From: Cheiracanthium punctorium
Lineage: Eukaryota > Arthropoda > Arachnida > Araneae > Cheiracanthiidae
Assembly (NCBI GenBank): GCA_038373885.1
Contig: JAWZYV010011914.1
Coordinates: forward strand, 1 to 64,000
Reading direction: 5' to 3'
Length of the DNA stretch: 64,000 nt
Of this stretch, positions 54,046 to 64,000 are shown in pieces. The notes beneath the pieces are model-generated. The model was given only the letters and a program-made list of their open reading frames with translations, did no database searches and was not told where the DNA came from. Position numbers and translations under genes: made by a program. Positions within the stretch are counted from its first letter, which is position 1. Every line of letters starts with the position of its first letter.

Positions 54046-55157
54046 GTCAATGGATTATGCTTTGATATTACATGAAGCAACATTGGCATAAATTCTGGAG
54101 CTTGCACTCTCATTGAAAAACATATATGGGAAGAAGCCTACTGTACTTTGCATGCTGACATCATATCCATAAGATTATTCTTGCAGATGTATTCACAGTG
54201 TGTTTTGGGTCATTATCTGGACCAGATGTTCTTCTTTTTAAAAGGTTTAAAGAACATTCGAACTTCATTGATCAAGAAAAGTTTGAAACATATAGAACTG
54301 ATGAGATTGGTCGAAGAATGGTTGCTGCTAATCTGGTAGAGCTGAAGAAAAATGCTATAGAATTTGCCTTCACAACTTTTCGAAATGAGAAGCAACCCCG
54401 CGATGACTAATGAGAATTTCTTTAAGTAGTATCAGTATCTTTAAGTAGTAAGTAAGTCAACAGTTTAAATCAACACCAAGACAGAAGAATGCTTTAATAG
54501 AGTTTAACCTGTTTATCGAGCTTTTATATATGAAGCACTGGTTTACTGCTACTATCGCAACAGAGGCTCCTGTTCATAATTTGCAGTTTTTGGTAAAACT
54601 TCACGAATATGCAGAATTCAACAAAAACATTGCAAGGAAGGCAACAACCGCAATAAAATGACATCTTTGGTACCTAGGAGAAGAACTGGTTGAACTCAGT
54701 TTGTTTTCTAACAATGTGTCTGCAGAAACAAAAGCGAGTATGGTTCAAGGTTTAAAAAAAGAAACAACAGAAAAGCAATTGAAACGACTTGATAGCAAAA
54801 TAAACGACATTCACCTAAAATCTTTAGAAGATTTGTGACAGTGAAGTTTCTGACAGCCTTCAATTCAATGCAACTTGATACTTCATTCTTAGAAGTAGAT
54901 CCCTCAGAATGGAAGCGATTAGACTCTTTCCAGTAATCCATAGATATAGAGAAAGGTATTAAAGTAGTAAATGACTGTGCTGAAAGAGTTGTCGCTCTTA
55001 TTACTCAGTTCAATGACAAATTAACCAAAAATTAAGAAGAAGCAATATCTTTTGCAAGTGGTTGAGACCCATAGGAAACTATTCAAATCCTCCGAGAAGA
55101 CTACACTGATGAAGTTGGGTGCTAGCATGCAGATTGCTAGTACCAGTACTTCCTAAA
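54046..55157 (+). pseudogene. transposase-like protein of an uncharacterised family, C-terminal half
   Basis: Continues from 52207 in frame: GLCFDIT, a stop, SNIGINSGACTLIEKHIWEE, and a C/H region; then VCFGSLSGPDVLLFKRFKEH and SNFIDQEKFETYRTDEIGRR, then PRDDYREF; then WYLGEELVELSLFSNNVS-like residues; near 54835 FVTVKFLTAFNSMQLD and FLEVDPSEWKRL; and at about 54955 KVVNDCAERVVALITQFN, then KLTKN. The D-x-T-x-S-N-x-G-x-x-x-G-A-C segment and the late V-N-D-x-A-E-R-x-V-x-L-I segment are the best markers of the family. The second resembles the C-terminal part of hAT-like RNase-H transposases, but that link is inference. At least five stops or shifts. Confidence 0.6.
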
Positions 55158-55165
55158 CCCAAAGC

Positions 55166-56437
55166 GGGAATTATTCGGTTAGCGGGTGTCGGCTATTTTT
55201 GGCGACTTTTTTTTCTCGCCAACACCCGCTACTTGGCGCTTTTTTTTGTCGCCAAATTTTTCACGTGTGAAACACCATTTTAGAATACGATAAAATAATA
55301 CAACATGTTGAGCACTGTCAGGAAATACAAATTACTTTAACACATTAAAATTCCACAGATATTCCACTTAAAAAAAAAAAAACAATACAACAAAATACGC
55401 CATCCATACTTAACACTAAAAATTGTCAGCAAATTCAGTAACAGGCAATTAAAAATGAGCAAACAGTAAACCACTTTTAACTAAAAACATTTCAGAATAT
55501 TCAGCAATCTAGTTCTACAGCTATGTAAACTATGCAACCAGTGGACCCTTTTTAACTAAAAAAACCTCAGTGGATTCAGCAACCTAGTTGTACAGCTATG
55601 TAAACTATGCAACCAGTGGACCGTTTTTAACTAAAAAAACCTCAGTGGATTCAGAAACCTAGTTGTACAGCTATGTAAACTCGGCAACCAGTGGTCCATT
55701 TTTAACTAAAAAAAACCTCAGTGGATTCACCAACCTAGTTGTACAGCTATGTAAACTGGTCAAACACTGGCCCGTTTTCAACTCAAAACAACATCGGTGC
55801 ATTAAATAACCTAGTTATACACCTCATATAAAGTCACTATATGAAAACATAACAACATCAAATATCGATTTACAATTCACATTGAAAACCTTAAGCAATT
55901 GCAAAAATTCTTTAAAAAAAAAACACTTACCTTTATTTTAAGAAACTCTTCAAAAATATCCATAACACATCAGCTAATAACATAACACCAAAACACTTCC
56001 TTTTATTTAACATTATAATCACGCCCTCCTTCAAATAAACACACACTTCCTTTTTAAACAACAACATAATATTCACTACACTTCAAATAACACAACACAT
56101 TTCCAAATACATCTTGTATTCCCCGTAAATAACTCAACAAACACCAAACAAGAACTTACACATCGAATTCAAATTCACCTGCTTTTCGGTTTACCGATTA
56201 CAGTTAAATTGCCTAAACCCATCACAAAATTCCTTTACCAAACATCCTGGTATCGTTTAATGAACCCACCGAGCGTTTTTTCATCAAAATACAGCATCAT
56301 CCAACACCTCAACTCAATCTACACAGGTTACAACAGACATCTGACTCTAACGCTAAAGTAAACAAACTTTCGACCAAACTCCAAGTTTGGCGACTCATCA
56401 CCGCTTGGCGACGACACCCGGTAACCGAAGAATCCCC
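55166..56437. mobile_element. 1.27-kb TIR element with internal 75-bp array
   Basis: Ends: left GGGAATTATTCGGTTAGCGG, right complement GGGGATTCTTCGGTTACCGG, both continuing GTGTCG. The 8-bp CCCAAAGC is duplicated at 55158-55165 and 56438-56445. Subterminal TTGGCGAC motifs recur near both ends. No transposase. The superfamily is unclear; an 8-bp target suggests hAT or similar. Confidence 0.8.
55475..55800. repeat. 75-76-bp tandem repeat
   Basis: The marker ACAGCTATGTAAAC recurs at about 55517, 55592, 55667 and 55743. Four to five units, inside the TIR element. Confidence 0.85.
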
Positions 56438-56445
56438 CCCAAAGC

Positions 56446-57400
56446 AATGATTTTGTAATCCTAATGTGCATTTTACTTTGTTCAGTTTCTTAGTTTGACT
56501 GATGGGCAATATTACTTGATATTATCTTGGTTGTATTTTTATATACATTGTTTCATGATTAAATGTAGTTAAAACCAAACTACTATTCATTAAAAAAACT
56601 TGTCCATATTAGTTATCACCTTTGATTTACTGATATTTATTTACTGTATTAACTATCGTTATATTACAAAGGCTGACACAAAAATTAGCAAACTTCAAAG
56701 CCTTTGATCTACCTCTAAATGATCTTTAAATGATCTAATATTTTAACAGGGGCATTAACTCACATAATGTCAGAAAAGTGTTGGGGGGGGGGGGGTGAGA
56801 GTTCAACTTAAAAAAAAATTTTTTTTTTTTGAAACCACCCTAATGTACACACATACATACATACATCACCGTAAAAATAGCATAAATGATATCAGAAGGC
56901 CTCAAAACGCGAAAATACATCAAAATCTCGAAGTCAAATTGTTTTATGATTAAAATACTTTCCTTACATGGTACACTTTTGGAAAGTAAAAATCATGAAC
57001 GTACATTGTCACTGCCACATATAGCAAAACTTTCATATTTTATTTCAACAGTTTTTGTCTGAAAATTTCTTATCTCTCATCGAATCATCGTTTGTAAATG
57101 TGTAAAATAACGTTTCTGAAGTGAACATTTTTAATTTTCGAGAGGGGGGATCCTTGTTAACAAAGTTATCACTTGAACATCAGTAACCTTAAGTAATGAT
57201 AACAACGCTTTATGAAATATGTGCGAAGAGTGTTAATGCATTTCGTATCCTATACAATTACGAGCTGGGCCAGTTCTATTTCTCATGATGCACCCTATAC
57301 CTTGTAAATGATCATCGAGTTAATCATCTTATCTCCTCTCTATCCTTCAGCACCTAGCATCACAAAGCGCCATCATCAGAACCGGTAAATAAAAACTGAA
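56446..57400. other. repeat debris
   Basis: 56760-56850 has a G run and a TTTTTTTTGAAACCACCCTAA end that resembles a decayed terminus of the AGGGTGG...AAAAAA type. 56870-56990 is a fragment of the Helitron pair family (compare 25065-25190). The rest is unrecognised. Confidence 0.5.
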
Positions 57401-59160
57401 CGGCGGCGGTGGGGTAGTGACGTGCGTCAGATAATACAGCATGTAATTCCATTACCAGGCGTTACATTGTAAGAAATTTTTTTTTCAGCCTTCTATACGT
57501 CTTATATAGCCAGCCCTACGGCCACAAAAAAAGAAAAAGGAAAAAAAAAAAAAAAAAAAGCATGTGTGTTCTCTCTTCCATATAACGCCTTATTTTCAGG
57601 GTTTTTTTTTTTTTTTTTTTTCCTTTCCATATCTCCTTCTCTCTCCATTTGCTCCTGTGTTCGGGTTCTGAATTTTCTTCCGACCAGGCAAAAGATGGGG
57701 CTAGTGGTAGTGGAGTAACACAATATTCGCGGCGGAGAGCGTTTTCTCGGGGGGATTCGTTCCGGGCCAAATAGAAACTTCTCCCCCCAAACGCCCGAAA
57801 TGGAGTACCGTGAATGGCATGAAATATTGAGCGTGTGGCCATTCTCACCGAATAAGCAAACGAAAAAAAAAGTGAAGTGAAGTAAAATAATAATAATGTC
57901 CATGATATATATAGAAAAGAAAATAACTTGCAACTCTCATGGTGGTTATAGGAGGGGGGGGGGCTTGCGTATTCGTTACATCAAGATATGGAGAAATTTC
58001 AGTTCTCTTATTTTTTTTTTTTTTTTTTTTTTTTCAGTCTATGTATTTTTCAGTATATATTCGGCTGAGGTCAGGCGAAATTTAAAATCCTCTTTTGTTT
58101 TAGGCTCTTTTCTCCATCTTCGGCTTATTTATTTATTTTTTATTTCTTATCTGCGTCTCTTTTTTTTATCATTCGACTTTTTTTTCACGTTTTGTTTTGG
58201 GTAAACGATATGGATGAAGTGTTCGTGAATTTCTAATCGCGCCGCCACCAGAGTGTGTATGTGTGTGTGTTTGACATGAATTTTGAGAAAAATGCAGAAC
58301 GCTTTTATCGCCTTCTGGTTGTAATGATGAAAGGAATAAGCAAGAGAAAAATAAATTGGCCTCACGATCTAGCAATAACTCATGATTTCGTTCGCTTTTA
58401 AACAAGCTTTCTTTCCTCCCTTTCTCGCCTCATTTGTTGAAATTCATACAAAATGCTGCCTTTTAACACTTTTCAAGAAATTTGAATGGAGTATATGATT
58501 TCGGCTTGTCCGTGCTTATTAACTGCCGTTCATAATGGGCATAGAATGTTACGAAATTTATGCATGTTATTGATAGGAACTATGTACCACGTATTCTTTT
58601 TAAAAAGGTGTAGGGGAAATCTACCCAATAAGGGAACACAACCGGTAAATATTATGAACATATTTTTTAAAATAAGGTTTAAAGAGTTTTTCTGTCAACG
58701 GATTGGTAACGGTAACTTCCCATAGACTAAAGCAAATGCACCATGCAATAGGAAGCTAGTTCGAGATTTATTGGTTTGCATGGTCACGTGACCTTCATTT
58801 GCTGATGGGAATTTCACTATGCTGATTAACTGGGACTATTATTAATTCAAGTAAAGGAACACTATAATGTCTATGTTCAATTATTGGTCTTTTGTACCAA
58901 TTTTTACTCAAATCCCCGTAAACTCTAAATCTGATAACTTATAAGCACCCCCCTTTTCTTCACATGAATTACTAATAACAAAAAATGTATTAACACGGTT
59001 AAATACAAAAAGGCTCAAAAAAGATGATAAAAATGTACAAAGTGTCTATTTACTGTTCAGTTTAGCCAATGTAGGTATTGTGCAACCAACACAATGCACC
59101 AGGGAATCTGTGTATGAAGGGGGTATCTTGAACGGCGGACTTTTTAATGGATTCTAACGC
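57401..59160. other. low-repeat stretch with long homopolymers
   Basis: 57620-57860 has higher GC and no visible TE ends. Frames of 110 and 143 residues on the minus strand there run through poly-A/T tracts (57541-57560, 57602-57622) and look artefactual. A T26-like run is at 58008-58034 and a G run at 57953. It could contain an untranslated or first exon of the Ig gene; nothing proves it. Confidence 0.35.
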
Positions 59161-59164
59161 GTAT

Positions 59165-59290
59165 TGACGTTACAAATGGAGAAAACCGCTCAAAACCCCG
59201 AGTCCAAAAACCGCCCAAGTCAGATCGACAGCTGCACGGTAGGCCGAAATCCTGGACCTCACCAGTTTACGCTATAACAGATATTTTAAA
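59165..59290 (-). repeat. SINE fragment, family 1
   Basis: Minus strand: GGTCCAGGATTTCGGCCTAC (B-box region), GTGCAGCTGTCGATCTGAC, then CTCGGGGTTTTG; parallel to 60797-60965. Confidence 0.55.
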
Positions 59291-59364
59291 TTGTGCGATT
59301 AGTGATGCATTTCCTAAACCATTGAATTTAGCAATATACAGTGAGAAGAAGTTGATAGGTTATA

Positions 59365-60604
59365 CACAGTCCAGTCACATTAATGCGACCACCTTTCAAA
59401 AGCCAGAATAACCACCTTTGGCAGAGCGGACCTCTGCGAGACGTGCAGGAAGAGAGTCAATTAGGTTTCTGAAGGTGTTCACTGTGATGTTGAACCATGC
59501 CGACTCCAGTGCCGTGGTCAGCTGCGCAAGATTACGCGGTAGAGGATCCATGGCGCGAACAACCCGAACGAAGTGGTCCTACAGATTTTCGATTGTGTTT
59601 AAATCCGGTGAGTTTGCTGGCCAGGGGAGTACGGTAAACTCATCCTGTTGCTCTTCGAACAATGCACATACGCTGCGAGCTGTATGACACCTCGCATTGT
59701 CCTGCTGATAGATGCCATTACCCTGCTGGTAGATGCCATCATTCTGGGGAAAAATAATACGCATGTAGGGGTGGATATGGTCCGCAAGGACAGATGCGTA
59801 CTTATGCTATCCATCGTGCCGTCCACAATGATGAGTGCACCCAGTGAATGCCAGGAAAACATTCACCAAACCATAATGCTCCCTCCTCCAGCCTGGATCC
59901 TTCCGGCAATTGTTGCTGGAGGTTTTCTTTCAGCCGTTTCACGCCGTATACACCAACGTCCATCTGTCCGATGGAGCACAAAACGTGATTCATCGGAAAA
60001 AGCCACCTGTCGCCACTCTGTGGACGTCCAGTTGCGGTACTGGCGTGCAAATTCCAGACTTCGTCGCCGATGAACATCAGTCAGCATAGGTGCCTTAACC
60101 AGACGTCTGCTGCGGAGGCGCATGCGCAGCAACGTTCGCTGAACCGTTGTTGAGGATACATTCTCGGTAGCACCTTGGTACATCTGGGCGGTCAGTTGCT
60201 CAGCAGTTGTACGTCTATTCTCATGAACGCATCTCCGTAGCCTTCGTTCGTTTCTGTCATCTATAGCCCGTGGTGCACAACATGTGCCACGCCGCTGATT
60301 TTGGATAGTGCCATTTTGCCATGCACGGTATACTTTTACCACGGCGGCACGCGAACAGTTCACAAAATTAGCCGTTTCCGAAATGCTTCCACCCTTGGCC
60401 CGAAAGCCAATAATCATGCCCTTCTGGACGTCGGATAAATCGCTACGTTTCTGCATTACGCCAACGATTGAAGTGCTTTCCGATGCCCTAGGACATCCTT
60501 TATATACACTCCACTGTAATGTGCTGCCACCTTTTTTCTGTGATTGGTTATTTCACGTTGACTTCGTAAGTAGGTGATGGTCACATTAATGTGACTGGAC
60601 TGTG
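59365..60604 (-). mobile_element. Tc1-type transposon
   Basis: 1240 bp. Ends: CACAGTCCAGTCACATTAAT and its complement ATTAATGTGACTGGACTGTG, flanked by TA (59363-59364 and 60605-60606). One transposase gene on the minus strand, broken. Confidence 0.95.
59400..60456 (-). pseudogene. Tc1-type transposase (frameshifted)
   Basis: Starts at ATG 60456 (MQKRSDLSDVQKGMIIGF). A 197-residue open part to 59863 holds two helix-turn-helix regions (SISETANFVNCSRAAVVKVY; then RTTAEQLTAQM to TVQRTLLRMRLRSRR) for TIR binding and the first catalytic Asp in VAFSDESRFV. A shift near 59862 and another near 59795 follow. The second Asp is in QQDNARCHTA and the Glu in PDLNTIENL (frame 59764-59579). I count 36 residues between second Asp and Glu, against 34 in classic Tc1. 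A short duplication (IYQQGNGIYQQ) precedes the second Asp. The enzyme would cut and paste the element into TA. Confidence 0.93.
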
Positions 60605-60606
60605 TA

Positions 60607-60796
60607 TAAATGGCATACACTTACTTTTTATGTCATAATTTGTTAAGGGACCATGTGTTTAAAAAAAATTATGAAAACTAAGGTTTTAGGTTTACCTGAG
60701 CGCAAAAACTTCCAATTACAAAAATGAAATTGGATCTTTGACAAGCGTTTTTTCGAAGAAATTCATTTTTTAAACATTAAGGTTTAAAAGGAAATC
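60607..60796. other. no recognised feature
   Basis: AT-rich gap between Tc1 element and SINE. Confidence 0.4.
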
Positions 60797-60965
60797 AAGC
60801 CTCACTATGGTACAGTGGTTATGTTACTGAAAATGGTAGACGGCCAAAGTGTGACGGTCCCGGATTCGGGTCCTATCGCGTGGCTGTCGATCTAACGGTC
60901 TGGAGTTTTGGTAGGTTTACTGCAGATGTAACGTGAATACGCGTTGGGTATCGTTTCCATAATCC
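60797..60965 (+). repeat. tRNA-derived SINE, family 1
   Basis: Head CTCACTATGGTACAGTGGTT (A-box-like) and CCGGATTCGGGTCC (B-box-like), body CGCGTGGCTGTCGATCTAAC, CTGGAGTTTTGGTAGG, CAGATGTAACGTGAATACG. Confidence 0.75.
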
Positions 60966-62690
60966 TACAAACAAACAAAAGAAAATTAAAAATTAAAAAA
61001 AAATCTTATTTGGCGAACTATCGTTGTGTCGGCATTTAATATTCCGATATATAATCTCTAATTTTTCCTTTTATGTAGTTTGAGAGTTTTTCTTTTCGTT
61101 TGATCCTTTTCGTGTACTTGTTCATTTATTTACTTAATTTCCATCTGTCACGATCAGACATATGTTCCAAAAACCATGCGAACAGAATCAAGTATCCCGT
61201 ATTAAATGAAATCCTACAAAGCCCCAAACAGATATTTATAATGACTTTCATTTTAATCATAGAAATCTAATGCTTGTAAAACGTAACGGAAAAAAACTAA
61301 CTTTTTATATTAAAATTAAGAAAAATGAGTGGCTTACATATAAATTTCTATGTGTGAAAGGGGGTCGGTTTTTGGGGTATGCCACTTGGCAGGCTATATT
61401 AGCATAGTCGGATAAAAAAGTTATCTGTCGGCCCACATAATCTAAAACTAAACTCGCAACAGCCCGGGATAACAGGATACATAGTGCGTCTATAAACATG
61501 TGTATACGTACACGTACACACGTAAATGCAAAGCGCTTGCGCTATAGAGACTTAAAAATATTTCTTCTAGGTAACTATATCCATCTTTACAAAACCTCGG
61601 AATCACCTAAAATCATTTGCAAGACCTTCGAATTTATCTGCCCACCGCGTGTGTTTATATTATGTGATTATGCTCATCAGTGCTCAAGAAGAAAGCACAT
61701 CATCACTAAAAAGAAAAGGTGGCCAGGGTGAAGAGTCCTTTGAAAAACGTGAAATACGAACACTGTAGCCCCTTGTAATATGTATGCCATTAAAAGAACT
61801 GATACTATTAGAATTTTTTTTCTAATTAAAAATAATAGTGCTTAGTCAATAGTTTTAAAAGTGCTCCTCTGACCAAACAATCTAAATACCAGGTATAACA
61901 TGAATAGTTAGTTACTCAACCATTGTTTTACATGCGTTTTAGAGTACGTTAATCCATTTGAAATCAAGCGAAATGAATGTAACATAATTGAAAGTTAAAA
62001 GAGAATGCTCTCTTTCAAAAATAGTTTATGAAGAATCAACTTTTATAGGTCAAACGGAAGCGAACTAAAGTAACTGAGTGCTGTGCCTGCAAGCTCCAAG
62101 CTGGAACACAGCGAAACATTCCAAGATCCATGCCAGAAAGCAACGACGGTAACTGTAATCTTAAATTTACTGCAAAGGGAACGAAAATATGAAATAGCAT
62201 TTATTGTACAGTAGGATAGGCACAAATAAGGTTATGTTGGATTCCTTTTTTTACCCAATAACCAATGTATTCTGCTTGATTTATTTCTTTTTTATTTAAA
62301 CTGCAAGAGCCCTGTGATATACATTTTTTTTTTTTTTAAGAGCATCCTTTGACCGGTAAAAGCCCTATTCTTACGAAGCGATAAAGAATAAAAAAATCTT
62401 GTCGGTATCCCTGGGACATACCCGAGCTCCTTTTGGGGCATCATTTTTCTTAACTTGCATGCTCTGAATGAATTATGCAGTTGCCAGCTCCACTCCGACA
62501 ACAGAACGCGCCCGAGAGCCAAGAAAAAACTTTTTTCTGCAGCAGCTCCTCAGCTCGGAGCAAGAGAGAGAGGCGTAATTGGGGGTTATATCCGCTAATT
62601 GCTTCCTATAATCAACGCGATTGAATCACGATTTCGGTTTGTGTGTACTGCATGCGGTGCCTCCAAGGATGGATTGCGTTGTCTCTCCGT
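60966..62690. other. no recognised gene
   Basis: AT-rich with small open frames. 62480-62690 is GC-richer, with GA-rich GAGCAAGAGAGAGAG and no repeat ends; it could be a promoter or untranslated exon but nothing decides it. Confidence 0.35.
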
Positions 62691-62706
62691 CTCCAGAGTG
62701 GGAAGC

Positions 62707-62728
62707 GTGTGTGTGTGTGTGTGTGTGC
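62707..62728. repeat. (GT)n microsatellite
   Basis: Eleven GT units. Confidence 0.9.
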
Positions 62729-62805
62729 TGTAAGAATGAGTGAGTATGTAGTATCCAATCGGCCGAAGTAGGGAGCATTGACGGAAAGATGTCATAGGTT
62801 AACCC

Positions 62806-62890
62806 TTTGAGGCGCAACCCTTTCCCAATGCTGAAAAAAGGGCAACCGTTGCCATCGCTCGACTTAACTACCAGCAAGATGGCGGACGAT
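62806..62890. repeat. repeat fragment related to 63258-63491
   Basis: TTTGAGGCGCAACCCTTTCC, then CAATGCTGAAAAAAGGGCAA; the first block is identical at 63437. The later part GCAACCGTTGCCATCGCTCG is found inverted near 63395. Confidence 0.7.
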
Positions 62891-63257
62891 CGAAACGTTC
62901 ATCGCGTGCCACAGATCCAGAGACCCTTTTTTGACGCAGTTGGCTGTGCGGCAACTAAAATAAGATCTTGAAATTTTTATATTTTAAATTAATATAAAAT
63001 TTTAAACATTTATATGAAATTTAAAAATATTGTGTTCAGATCCCCTAACCCCCCTCCACCCCACTCGTATATATGTCCCTGAAATGAATATATGCAATTG
63101 TCCGGGTCCACTAGAAGGGGCTGAAAATCCTTTACATTTTAGGACATATATTTCCCGGTAAAAATTATTTGTAAATTTGATGTTTGAATTATTTTCATCA
63201 TTTCTAGCATCTGCTGAGAACTAGAGAATATGATGAAAATACATGGATACGGAATAA

Positions 63258-63491
63258 CTGGATAGACTGCCCAGTGCTGGAAAAGTGCAGCCGGTACCAT
63301 TGCTCAATTTAATACCAGCAACATGGAGGTTCTTTAGCTAGTGATGTGCGATATGATCGACTGCTATGTTGCTAGTAGTTGAATAGAACGATAGCAACGG
63401 CTTCACTTTTTCAGCATTGGTAAATGGTTGTTAACACTTTGAGGCGCAACCCTTTCCCAATGCTTTTTTCAGCATTGGGCAATCTATCCAG
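63258..63491. mobile_element. TIR repeat, CTGGATAGAYTGCCCARTGCTG ends
   Basis: Left CTGGATAGACTGCCCAGTGC, right complement CTGGATAGATTGCCCAATGC, continuing TGAAAAA. 234 bp with a further inner palindrome (63285-63330 against 63370-63415). No clear target duplication. Confidence 0.65.
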
Positions 63492-63694
63492 CTGTTCTCG
63501 CGAATTCACCCATTTTTCAGCAGATGTCAGTGCTGTTAAAAATAATCGTGAGAATTTTTTTACGGGAAATGACGTGCTAAAAAGTAAAGGATTCTCGTGG
63601 AGCTATGTCGTCCGCAACTATTTTTATAGAAATCAAATCTATTTTTCGTGACTGGCAACAGTCAAAACGTCATAGTTTGGTGTTTCCAGAGCGG

Positions 63695-63790
63695 GAACAC
63701 TCGGGGCCTTCGCTATTTGTAACGGGCCTGCGCGTGTATTTCGATGAGTCATCCAAAGAGGCCTACGGATGCTCGCGTCTTCACATATAC
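63695..63790. repeat. partial relative of the 44779 MITE
   Basis: GGGGCCTTCGCTATTTGTAA, CGGGCCTGCGCGTG and GTCATCCAAAGAGGCCTACG match parts of 44779-44963, some inverted. No terminal duplication. Confidence 0.5.
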
Positions 63791-64000
63791 ATCAAGCATT
63801 TTTTAAGCTTTCCAAGGCTTTGAAGCGTTATTTAATGTAGCTTTATGCCATAATTGTGCTACTAATTTTATTAGTTTCTTTACTATGATACATGTGCACA
63901 TTAAATCAAGTAGATGTGTGTAATTTGAAGGAAAAACAAAGCAGTGCTTACTTTCATGATTCATTATTTTGGCTTGATTTTTAATATACATTAAACAAAT
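63791..64000. other. AT-rich end of window, nothing recognised
   Basis: Short stretch with no open frame of interest. Confidence 0.4.

Noticed and set aside
57502..57933. 143-residue minus-strand frame with a hydrophobic start
   Set aside because: Passes through two homopolymer tracts, has a low-complexity Lys and Phe tail, and resembles no protein I know.
61498..61731. 77-residue frame
   Set aside because: No domain, signal or conserved pattern visible.

Overview
This is a eukaryotic, intron-rich, AT-rich window. The split immunoglobulin-domain gene and the mobile-element mix (Helitrons, Jockey-like LINE, hAT, Tc1/mariner, Ty3/gypsy, tRNA-derived SINEs) point to an arthropod. I infer an arachnid, probably a spider, because the SAP-like gag start and an uncharacterised transposase-like family resemble what I know from spider genomes. 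No sequence search was run. There are no operons, CRISPR arrays or credible free-standing tRNA or rRNA genes.

The only host gene I can support is on the minus strand. It is a DIP/lachesin-like (IgLON-related) neural cell-adhesion gene with four coding exons at 48853-49047, 45318-45525, 29798-29953 and 27635-27763. Splice sites and phases agree (0, 1, 1, then 1 out). They encode Ig domains 1 and 2. Ig3 and the C-terminus must lie left of 27.6 kb or outside the window; a separate signal-peptide exon may lie to the right. Two introns are about 3.3 and 1.8-2 kb and one is about 15.4 kb, the last filled with transposons.

Layout. 1-13 kb: Helitron, MITE and SINE debris, AT-rich filler, the 5' end of a BED-finger hAT, and two copies of a repeat joined to (TA)n. 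13.3-16.0 kb: two adjacent non-autonomous Helitrons, each carrying a tandem array. 16.3-25.96 kb: a decayed autonomous Helitron (Rep plus Pif1-like helicase, minus strand), invaded by a 1.1-kb hAT that itself holds a SINE, and by a head-to-head pair of related Helitrons forming a 3.7-kb inverted repeat. 31.3-43.0 kb: a mariner remnant and a Jockey-like LINE (minus strand) whose ORF1 is split by a nearly intact Ty3/gypsy element (35661-42605). That element has the unusual order gag-PR-INT-RT-RNaseH. 43.9-49 kb: small hAT MITEs, a Helitron helicase fragment and the first two Ig exons. 50.3-56.4 kb: a Tigger-like MITE, then a pseudogene of a widespread but poorly characterised transposase-like family cut by a 1.83-kb hAT with long terminal inverted repeats, then a 1.27-kb TIR element with a 75-bp array. 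59.4-60.6 kb: a Tc1-type transposon with a broken transposase. 62.8-63.8 kb: further TIR repeats.

The transposons do not form a pathway. The window is best read as an ordered record of nested insertions inside and around a large neural Ig gene. Target-site duplications, given per element, make much of the order readable.
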